Assembly: GCF_000143415.4 (NCBI RefSeq)
Contig: NW_003314296.1
Span: forward strand, 663,645-727,644
Length of the DNA: 64,000 bases
From: Selaginella moellendorffii
Taxonomy: Eukaryota > Streptophyta > Lycopodiopsida > Selaginellales > Selaginellaceae
Direction of reading: 5' to 3'
Below the pieces are notes generated by a model, which did no database searches, was not told where the DNA came from, and was given only the letters and a program-made list of their open reading frames with translations. This document shows positions 32,157 to 41,013 of the stretch, piece after piece (positions within the stretch are counted from its first letter, which is position 1; every line of letters starts with the position of its first letter). A program made the translations under genes and the position numbers.

Positions 32157-32282
32157 GGCGCTGTAGCCATGGCGCTGCTGCTGTGGCTTCCATGGCGCTG
32201 TAGCCATGGCGCTGCTGCTGTGGCTTCCATGGCGCTGTGGCGCTGCTTCCATGGTGCTGCGGCCATGGCGCCGCTGCGATGT
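32157..32282. repeat. 37-bp GC-rich minisatellite
   Basis: Two identical 37-bp units (32157-32193 and 32194-32230) beginning GGCGCTGTAGCCATGGCGCT are followed by shorter degenerate copies rich in GCTGCTTCCATGG. The ORF reading through it (32100-32426) is low complexity and unlikely to be a gene. Confidence 0.85.
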
Positions 32283-32690
32283 CGTTTGCTCGTTAAACTT
32301 ATAATAGCTCATCTGCCGAAAAAAACAAGAAAAAGGAAAATAGTTTCAATTAGGAGTTTTGCAAGAACTTCTCAGTGTACTCTCAAGGACACAAAATGTG
32401 AGGAAAAGAAAACAGAAAGGATTTGATGTGACCAAAGAAAAACCGGATTCGATTGGAGCTTCGTTCCCGCGCAAATTAAAAACTCGCATATTCCATCGTT
32501 AAACAATTAGGGTTTGATCGGCGCGCCACATCTGGGACTGGGAGCTCCGGCGCCAGTCCAGTTGCCGGGGGGCCGGAAATCGATTCCCAGGGACCCCAAT
32601 TTGGTAAGAAATGTCGTGATCTAAGTCGCGATACAAGGGGCTCCAGGGTTTTTAGGGTTCTTAGAACGGACCTCCTTTGAGCTCGTCTCC

Positions 32691-33593
32691 ATGGCGGAGC
32701 TCTCTCGGCAGCTCAACAAATTCAAGCAGCAGCAGCAGGCTCTCACCGATGTGGCGGTGGCGGCGGCCAAGCGCTCGGGCGGCGGCAGCAAAAAGAAGCC
32801 TCCGGTGGCTCCGGCGGCTCCGGCGGCGCCGCCAGGAGGAGGAGGAGGAGGCGGAGCGGCGCCATCGCCAGCGCCACCCTCCATCTCCAATCTCACATTC
32901 CAGAACGACAAGGAGAAGCTCCAGATGATCAACCAGGTGCGTCGCTCGCCGACCATGGCCCAGGTGAAGCGCGTCCTGGACGTCCTCCTGGAGACCCGCG
33001 AGGCGCTCCTCCCGGACGAGATCAACAACCGCTGCTTCGTCGACGTGGCCAACAACAAGGAGGTGTTCGAGACGCTCAAGAACAACGTCAAGGTCTCGTT
33101 CGATGGCCAGCGCTTCTCGTACAAGGCCAAGCACGGCCTCAAGAACAAGGCGGAGCTGCTCGTCCAGCTGCGAAAGTGTACCGAGGGGATGGCGCTCTCG
33201 GAGCTCCGGGACGCGTACCCGGGGATCGTGAGCGACGTCCAGGAGCTCAAGGCGAGCGGCGAGATCCGGGTCATGTGTAACTCGGACTCGCAGGAGGAGA
33301 TACTCTACCCGGACGACCCCCGGATGAAGATCAAGGTGGACGAGGATATCGCCAAGCTGTGCCGGAGCATCGAGCTCCCCACGGACTTTGTGCTGGTGGA
33401 GCGCGAGCTGCAGAAGAACGGGGTGAGGCCCATGACGAACTCGGTGCTGCGGAGGGAGAGGATGAGTCTGCTCAGCGCGCAGCAAGGTGGCAGCAAGCAA
33501 AAGAAAAAGAAGAAGATCTCCAAGCGGACCAAGTATACCAACATCCACTTGCCGGAGCTGTTCAAGAGCGTGCCATCTGATGTTGGATCGTGA
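32691..33593 (+). CDS. General transcription factor IIE subunit beta (TFIIE-beta)
   Basis: 300 aa, single exon, close to the usual family length. With TFIIE-alpha it recruits and stimulates TFIIH in the RNA polymerase II pre-initiation complex, so it acts in the nucleus. Residues 1-20 form the conserved N-terminal helix (LSRQLNKFKQQQQ), and about 30-65 is an Ala/Pro/Gly-rich linker. About 75-145 (LQMINQVRRSPTMAQVKRVLDVLLE) and about 150-215 (LVQLRKCTEGMALSELRDAYPG) are two tandem winged helices. The C-terminal basic region has KKKKKISKRTKYTNIHLPEL, a diagnostic RKYTNxHLPELF-type end. The ATG follows a clean leader. GC-rich in contrast to the AT-rich repeats right after it. Confidence 0.93.
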   Translation: MAELSRQLNKFKQQQQALTDVAVAAAKRSGGGSKKKPPVAPAAPAAPPGGGGGGGAAPSPAPPSISNLTFQNDKEKLQMINQVRRSPTMAQVKRVLDVLLETREALLPDEINNRCFVDVANNKEVFETLKNNVKVSFDGQRFSYKAKHGLKNKAELLVQLRKCTEGMALSELRDAYPGIVSDVQELKASGEIRVMCNSDSQEEILYPDDPRMKIKVDEDIAKLCRSIELPTDFVLVERELQKNGVRPMTNSVLRRERMSLLSAQQGGSKQKKKKKISKRTKYTNIHLPELFKSVPSDVGS

Positions 33594-33920
33594 GAGAAAG
33601 AGAGAGATACAGCTGGAGATAATGGAAATCGTCAAGAACTCGAGTGTGATCAATGGTAGAAGTGATTGAAAACTTTGCAAGCTCGCTTAAAGAAAGAAAA
33701 AAGGATTACTTGAAATGTCGATGATACAGAATTTAATATTAATAAAATTTTATGAAAGTTTAAACTAAAATACAATAGAATATACTTGAATATTTTAGGA
33801 ATGTTCATTAAAGAAATAAACACTATAATAATTGATAATTTATTCATTCCTGATATGTCTAAAAAGGTTTTGAAGGGAAATGTCAAGAAACTATACAATT
33901 GCTAAAATAATTTACTTTCT

Positions 33921-34143
33921 GATAAGCTCGTGAATTTAAACTTCCCAAAAAATCACCTAACCCAATATTATTTAAACTCAAAGACATTTAACCAATTGAA
34001 TCAATTGAAAAGGACGCGACCTTCTCTTTCAATTCTTCCAGCAGTCCCATAAGTTCCAGCTTACAGTCATTCACTCCCTTTTAGTTTATATTTGAATTTT
34101 AATATATCATTTTTCAAGTTGTCTTCTTTAGTTGTTTATAATG
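33921..34143 (-). repeat. Cassandra LTR relic with internal insertion
   Basis: AAGCTCGTGAATTTAAACTT at the left and TCTTTAGTTGTTTATAATG at the right match the rc of the Cassandra LTR. About 30 extra bases lie in the middle. The 5S-like boxes are decayed. Confidence 0.6.
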
Positions 34144-34389
34144 CACCATTTTTCGAAACTATTGTAATTTGTGAAACAGAAGTCTTAATAAAGGTTAATT
34201 ATTTAGCAATTTTCATATTCTTAGTATTAATATTATCTATTTACAAGTCCTTTTGAATATTCTTTTTTTTACTGTTAACAAGAGATTATTAATCTCCACC
34301 TAATTTAGTTGAGAAATTGATTATCATGTATGCACTTAGACTAGATAAACATAAGATAGTGTTATTGTCATAAATATCATGCATCTCTC

Positions 34390-34520
34390 TATATTTATTG
34401 AGGAGTATATTAATTACTACTAACCACAATAATAAAACCTTTGCTTGTAGGATTTGAATAGAAGACTTACTATCCCATACTTAAAATTTTAAAGCCCTTA
34501 TAAAAATAGGGTTTTAAAGA
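34390..34520. repeat. AT-rich repeat shared, inverted, with 39965-40165
   Basis: TATTAATTACTACTAA and CCTATAAAAATAGGGTTTT-like words in this segment recur as reverse complements at 39965-40165, with intervening divergence. The nature of the repeat is unknown. Confidence 0.45.
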
Positions 34521-34535
34521 TTTTGTATTTGTTGA

Positions 34536-34935
34536 ATTTGAATTTTTCATGAGGTCACCTACTTTAGTATTATTTAAACCTAAATACATTTAACTCAAAT
34601 AAAAAAAGCTCTTGAATTTAAACTTTTATTCATAAGCCCTTTCCCTTTATATTTAAACTTTAGTGGATTGTCTCTTGATTTTTTTAAATTTTTTTTTGCC
34701 TATAATCCACTATACTTTTTAATCTTTGTGAATGAAAATTGAAATCCTAAAAGCCCCACTTTCTGAATATTTTACCCCTTGGATCTAGCCTAGTTAGACC
34801 AAATTGTATCAGTTCAATACTATTCAAACTTAATTCAAGTATCATAAAACCTTTAACCAATTAGAAAAAGGGGATACATTATTATTTATGTGTCAATAGA
34901 TTGTCTTTCAAATTGTTTTCTTTGGTTGCTTACAT
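34536..34935 (-). mobile_element. Decayed Cassandra element
   Basis: An LTR-like stretch (about 34536-34702) is followed by a shortened centre with CCCCTTGGATCTAGCC and a primer-site-like GTATCAG (rc sense ambiguous), then a second LTR-like stretch (about 34806-34935) ending TTGGTTGCTTACA. It is shortened and AT-shifted. Confidence 0.55.
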
Positions 34936-35075
34936 TTGATTATTTAGGATTTCAATCCATTTATTGTTCTTATTGGTTATTTACATTTTGTTTTTCAAGA
35001 TATCAATCCTTTTATTTTTGTATTTGGTTATTTACATTTTGTTCTTCAAAAATTTCAATCCATTTATTTAGCAGT
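34923..35075. repeat. Three tandem copies of a ~51-bp AT-rich unit
   Basis: The unit GGTTATTTACATTTTG...TTTCAATCCATTTATT repeats three times, starting from the end of the Cassandra relic. It looks like a local amplification of the LTR edge. Confidence 0.7.
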
Positions 35076-35285
35076 TTATTCAACAATACTCATTAAGAGT
35101 GCACTACCATCAATAAATTGCAACAATTGCACCAAGGCTTCATTGGAGATTTAGATGGTCACCATTAATATTTTATTTAAGTTTGTATTCATCTATGTAT
35201 TGGAGATTTTAAATGGTCATCATTAAGATAATACAATCCTTCAGCAATATTTTCACCTTAGCCTTTGTGATGATGTCAAAAATTT

Positions 35286-35590
35286 CTATAAGCTCTTGAA
35301 TTTAAACTTCCTAGGAGGTTACCCAACCCGGTACTATTAAAACCCAATAACACTTAACTCTAAATATCTCATGGATTGGAAAAAGGGGAGCACTTTTATT
35401 CATGAACTTTTTCCTTTTATATTTGAACTTTATAAATCATTTTTTAAGTTGTTCTCTTTGGTTATTTACAATTTATCATGTTTTCCAGCAAATTCACACC
35501 CTCATAAGCAAAAGCTAAGAGCCGTAGTTGATTGACACTCTACCCCTTGGGTCGAGCATAACTAGAGGCAAACACCTAGTGTAAAAGACT
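35286..35590 (-). repeat. Cassandra LTR plus adjoining centre, relic
   Basis: TAAGCTCTTGAATTTAAACT to TTGGTTATTTACA matches the LTR in reverse. It is followed by internal sequence TACCCCTTGGGTCGAGC, as in the copy at 59248-59452. The 5S-like box C is partly readable (GGAGGTTACCCAACCC in reverse). Confidence 0.65.
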
Positions 35591-37040
35591 AAATATCATA
35601 GAGGTTCTTAACACTTGTAAGTGCAAGTCAATATATGAATTTCTCATTACAAGCTAAGTATGTTGTAATAGATTTTGAAATCATAATCAAAATAATAAAG
35701 AGTTTAAACCGAGTTGGGACCAAATATATTCTGGGTTGGATATGTTTGAGGCCCAATATATCTAAGGGTCTAAACACTAGTGAAAAGCCAAAAGCATCTT
35801 CTGAGGTGGGATGGGCTGGGCTGGGTTATATAATGTTCCAAGTATATTAAGTATAATGTGGCTAGAATTTAGTTATAAAAAAACTCTCAAGTGGTACTCT
35901 TAAACCATATTAGGGTTTAGGTGAGAGTAAATATAGACTTGAGGTGTGTTAGAAAAACCTCTTAAGGAAGTGCTCAAGAGTAGCTCTTGTTCCTGAGATT
36001 AATTGCAATGCTCCTAAGTTAAGTAGAGTGGTGCTTTACTTGGATATTTGGTTTCAAGGAATGAGGACCAATAAGGGATGAAAACAAATTATTAAATGTA
36101 ACAACACTGGAAGAAGAGATGAAAATGAATTCTTAAATGTGTAACTAAAGAGTGAAAGCATAGAAATACAAAGCAATAGTAAAAAAGTCAACATTAAAAA
36201 TATAGCCAAATGGAGTTTAATGCAATTTTAGCATACTGGTGGTTTAATACAATGATATAAATATCCTACTAACTAGCATAATATGGAGATTGTGTTTAAG
36301 TCCAAGTTAAAATAAATAAATAAATGCATAAAAAATGACACACCCAATAGGGAACTAAACATTGTTTTAGGTGGTTGGTTATACCCTAATATCTTTATTA
36401 TACATCTAGAATCCTCTAACACCTAGAGGAGAGTTGTTGACTATTCATCACTTCAGCAAAAGTTATATTATATTGGTTGGAGGAAAATGTTATGAGAAAG
36501 TGCAAATTCTCAATCTATGAAGTTTATATTAGCTCTACTACAATCTAAAACTCAAATTTTTTTTTTAACTTAGTGGATTGCAAGTGAGTAGTGATTTAGA
36601 AAGGTTATCCATAGATAAAGAATGGAGCTAAGATAAGGAAGAGAAGAGGACTCGTTTAATCAAACATCCCTTAATTGGACTAAATGTTCCTATTTTCCAA
36701 AATCACAAATGTTGCATCCACTATATAAACTTGAGGGCAAACACAAAAACAAAGATATTACTCCTAGAAATGATTTGCATTGCAATAATATATGCAAAAG
36801 TGGTTCTCAATCTAACATCAATTTTCAACCTTGGATAAACATTGTTAATATGTGGCTTTAATCTCCATTAGAATTACATTTTACTCATATATTAGTTATT
36901 CCAAGATTGGGGCTGTTAGACAAAGAATAAAGTTTGATGACAATATTTTAATTGTCATTGTTGCAATTAATTATCATAGTGAATAGCAAGATCAATGGTA
37001 AATATTAGAGATATTCAATCTGGAAGAAAAAGCATGAGTT
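35591..37040. other. AT-rich DNA without recognised genes
   Basis: Small ORFs only (for example 35635-35850). Poly-A/T runs and short direct repeats are present. No LTR pair or splice structure could be supported. Confidence 0.4.
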
Positions 37041-37041
37041 T

Positions 37042-37630
37042 GGAAGTAACCAAAAAGAACAACTTAAAACAATCCATGGGGTTCAAATATAAAGGGAAAG
37101 GGCTCATAAATAAAAGTGCACCCCCTTTTCCAATCAGTTAAAAGATCTTAGGATATTTAGGGTTGAATGTCTTGGGTTTGAATAATATTGGGTTGGATGA
37201 CCTCCCAAGAAGTCTAAATTCAAGAGCTTACATTTAATATTAGATCAGTTTCGAGTTTGACTCTATTGACTAGTTAAAGGAATTATACCATATGTTAAGA
37301 TTGACATTTGATAGGTGTAATTTACCTCTAATTGAGCTCGACTAGAGGGGTAGGGTGTCAAGAAACAACTTAAGAGAGGATTCATAAAGGTTCAAATATA
37401 AAGGGAAAGAGCCCATAAACAAAAGTGCACCCTTTTTTTTTAATCAATTAAGGGTCTTGGGATAGTTAGGGTTAAGCATATTTGGTTTTGAATAGTATTG
37501 AGTTGGGTGACCTCTTAGGAAGTTCAAATTCATGAGGTTACATTTAGTATTAAAGTGGTCTTAAGTCCAACTCTGTTGGTTAGTTAGGAGAATCACACCA
37601 TATATTGAGATTAACATTTAGCAAGTCCAA
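37042..37630 (+). mobile_element. Cassandra tandem: LTR-centre-LTR-centre
   Basis: LTR-like sequence at 37042-37232 (ends GAGCTTACA) is followed by a centre (37233-37362, with a decayed primer site). A second LTR-like sequence follows at about 37363-37542 (ends GAGGTTACA), and then a second copy of the centre (37543-37630, GTCCAACTCTGTTGGTTAG). Having primer-side sequence after both LTRs means this is a tandem array rather than a simple element. Box C (GGGTTGGATGACCTCCC and GAGTTGGGTGACCTC) is still visible in both. Confidence 0.75.
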
Positions 37631-38502
37631 ATAATTATGGCCTACCCATTATTATCTCATTATGGAAGGTATTTAGACTTGCCAATTAAGTAAATCCATT
37701 ACTGAATGTAGAGAGTGCCTTTAAACATGATAATGTTGTTCCTTTGTTCAGATTCACAATTTAATACCATTCTATATTTAATAAAATTTTGAATAACTAT
37801 CTCTCCAGAAATATACAATACTAGGGTGAAAGCCTGAAGCAAGCTTTTAGATAAGGGGGTGGTGGGCACTATAGAGGGTTCTAAATGTTTAGTATAGACA
37901 ATTATTTGTGATAAGTTTAGTGCTAAGGGGGATAGAAATGTTAACTTGTTAAAAGCTATATAGTAGTTATTCTTCTTTTAGGTCTGAGTAAAACTATATC
38001 AGTATTTGTTTTTAATCTTAGTGTTCTAAATTTAAGATTTCAAGTACAAAAGCATAATTAAAGTAACACTTTGCTTGATACTATAAATTGGTAAGCTAAT
38101 TAAGATTTAGTTTAAATAATTTTATTACTTCTTTCATTTTTCTTTATTGGATTAATAAAATATAATGAATATTTCTAGAACAAGTGATTTTATAAAATTT
38201 ATTAATCTAGCTGTTGTGAAACTTCTATAATTCTTTCATAATTTTTAATAAAATAAAAATACATAAAAATGGAACTATATGGAACTATATATATAAAATT
38301 TATAATAAAATAAAATAAATGCATATATATATATATTATAAATTTTAAAATAATTAAAGAAGTTTCAATTGCTCAATTAAGAAATTCCATAGAATACACT
38401 TGAATATTCTTGGAATATTTATTACTTTTAGTGGTTCTGTTAAACCAATAAATAAAAATGAAAAAGTAATAAAAAAGATATCTAAAGTAGAACTATAATG
38501 TA
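37631..38502. other. AT-rich DNA, 3' side of the lectin gene
   Basis: No gene recognised. It contains long A/T runs and a (TA)n run near 38315-38335. Confidence 0.4.
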
Positions 38503-39467
38503 TTATTTAATAGCTTGCCAAATTACTTGTTTTGTATCAAAGTTAAAAATGATAACATTTCCATCCCCTCTCACCACTAAACTTGCTGTGATAATACAAT
38601 TTGGTTGTGGATTACAATATTTATTAGATGACCATAAAACATAATTTTGATAGTCTTTAATCACAAAATTCCCATCTTGTTGTAAATGAGCCAAGCATCC
38701 ATCAATGGGCCTATAAGCGTGCTCACTTAAATATAAAATTGTTCCACTGCTCCTCTCAATTAGCACTAACTTACAATCACTATGTAGCATTAGCTTATAA
38801 AGCCCATTCCCTGAGTTTAAGCTATTTCCTGCTAGAATAAATGATCCTGGAACTTCATTTTGATGCCCTACAAGTGACGATTCAAAGCTCCAACAATCAC
38901 TTCCATGAAAATCCATAAGAACAAAAACATTAGCTGTGTTTCTTAGTGCTTGAGTGGCCATACTAAAGTTACTATGAAATATTTTGTGTTTGGTGAACAG
39001 ATAGTGTATGGCAAAATTTGAAAATTCTGTGCGTGTTTCAGCACAAAACCTTTGCCTTCCTTCAATATAAGTTGAGGCATCTAAAAATATTTGATTTCTA
39101 ATAGCTCTGAATGTGGCTCGCACCAAATGGGAGGGAAAATTGATTGCTACAAAGGGATCTGCAACACAAAACATAGCCACCACAACAGGGGCGTTGATAT
39201 AAAAGTGATCTCACCAATATGAAACTCCACTGATGTGCTTCCTACTGGAAAGAGGTTATAAGGATTATCTCTAGTAGTATCAGCATAGTGAGTTGTGATG
39301 AAATTGGACATGAGTCGAATGACATCTTGGAATTGCTGTGGTGACAATGCATTAGAAGCCAGCTGAAAAATTGTTCTGGGATTGGAATATTGGGGTGGTG
39401 GTGGAGTCCAAAAATAAGCCAACTTTGGCAAAAGATAAACAATTAAAACAATAAAAAATCTAGTCAT
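38503..39467 (-). CDS. Secreted bulb-type lectin-domain protein
   Basis: Two exons (39215-39467 and 38503-39158; 56-nt GT-AG intron, phase 1) give 302 aa. Residues 1-18 (MTRFFIVLIVYLLPKLAYF) form a signal peptide. Residues about 25-180 are an unassigned N-terminal region starting with a Pro-rich patch. Residues about 185-302 are a GNA-like B-lectin fold. LQQDGNFVIKD is a mannose-site motif with Lys replacing the usual Tyr, and a second weaker site is VRGDGNVIIF. LWSSNKYC marks the end of the domain, with Cys residues placed for a disulphide. It should be exported and bind mannose-type glycans weakly or not at all at the altered site. It is AT-rich in codon use, unlike most genes here. A broken relative is at 8945-14793. 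Confidence 0.8.
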
Positions 39468-40277
39468 AATCTAGAAATTATAATTATGATTTTCTATTCT
39501 TTATCTCTATTTCTGATTTTTAGTAAAATAAACTACCTAAAATAATAATAAATAATTAAAGATAAAAGTTTATAATATAAAAAAGTAAAAAAGTTTAAGG
39601 CTATAAACATTCAAATTTTATCAATACTATGGAATCAATACTAGCTATTGATCACATCACAAGATTTAATCCAAATCATAAAAATATAATATTTTGAACA
39701 CTCCCACTTATAAGAGACTTGAAAATCAAAATATTCATGTAGTGAGTGACAAATTTAGCAAGTTAAAAATTCAAAAGACTAGTTCAGAAACCACCAAAAA
39801 TGTGCTGCCCAAGGTCTGAAAAACAAAACTATAGTATGAGGTTTGGAGGTATGAGATAAAGTGGTCAATGCCAAGAGCTCATTGTTAAGAGAAGAGGAGA
39901 CAACAAACTATTAAAATATTGAACAATGGAGAAGAAAAGATAAATCTGTATTAAGTACATATTTCTTAAAACCCTATTTTTATAGGGGCTTTAGAAATTA
40001 ATCTCAACTAATCCACAAACCTAATCTAAATATAAGTCCATACTGCCCATCCACGTGTACAGCAAGTTTTGAGTTCAAATTCTATATGTCAAATCCCATA
40101 TGAGTAGAGGTTTAGGGTTCAGTCCTTGTAATGATTAGTAGTAATTAATATACTCCTTAATAATTACAAAGAGATGGTAAATATATAATATCATCCGGCA
40201 TCGTTGGCCTCATTCCATATACTTTATCTACAATTAAGCAAATTATAAAGGCTTTTACCATCAACCCGGCGTTCGTG
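39468..40277. other. AT-rich spacer with an inverted repeat partner
   Basis: 39965-40165 is the inverted partner of 34390-34520. Otherwise no gene is seen. The region upstream of 40278 is open in the next gene's frame back to 40163, so its start could be earlier. Confidence 0.45.
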
Positions 40278-40903
40278 ATGCAGGCCATCGATCGCATGCT
40301 CCGCCATAGCCGCTGGCAGATTGCGCAACCGGACAAGATCCTCTTCAACCCCTCGCTCATGGAAATATTTCGGAGCACCCACGCGCCCTATGGCCGATTC
40401 GTAGCGCATTGCCAGTCGGAGTCCATCGCGAAATCAGTGCTCACGCGGAGAGGTATGGTATGCTTCTGGAATTCTTTGATCCTTCTCCCTCAGTTCTTTT
40501 TCTCTAGCACAGCGTGGATAACATACTGCCGGACAGGCAAGATGGGCCATTCACGTATCTCTTCCTTGGATCAAACAGGGATGAGAGCATGCGTTACATC
40601 AGGGATGGGATCGATCGCAAGGCCTTGCTCGCGAGCTTCTTCAGCACTGATCCAGAGCAATGCAAGTCCAGTGCTGGATTTGGGCCGGAGAAAAGAAAGT
40701 ACGAAGTCGACTTGGTTCTTACCACCACACGGCCTGTTAAGATGAACAAAATTCCATTTGTTAGCTTTGTCGATCGATCGATCGATACCTTCTTCCAGGA
40801 TCCAAATGGGAGAGAGAACGTTTGGATGATTCCAGCGGAGAGTTTCAATCGCGTGCTGCTAGTTGCGACCGTCCACTTTAAGTCTCCTCTTCCGGACTTG
40901 TGA
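40278..40903 (+). CDS. Hypothetical protein, two exons
   Basis: Exons 40278-40457 and 40508-40903 join in phase 0 across a 50-nt GT-AG intron to give 191 aa. The first exon encodes a basic helical stretch (MQAIDRMLRHSRW). The second has YLFLGSNRDESMRYIRDGID and ends VATVHFKSPLPDL. No signal peptide, TM segment or known domain is visible. An alternative donor at 40453 puts exon 2 out of frame, which supports the chosen one. The 3' end lies 110 bp from the convergent PPR gene. Confidence 0.5.
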
Positions 40904-41013
40904 TAGAGCGCGACAATCTCGACACTTTTGCAAGAACTGCTGGAAAGGAAGAGCTCCATAGCGGTCCTGATCAAAAGGCTTGCTTGAGCATCGTCTAGAA
41001 GATTTCCAAGTTC

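Noticed and set aside
32100-32426. ORF with repeated Trp/Ala/Leu-rich peptide
   Set aside because: Created by the 37-bp minisatellite; low complexity, no other support.
32661-33680. 339-aa minus-strand ORF over TFIIE-beta
   Set aside because: Antisense shadow of a GC-rich gene; long open frames on the reverse strand are expected there.
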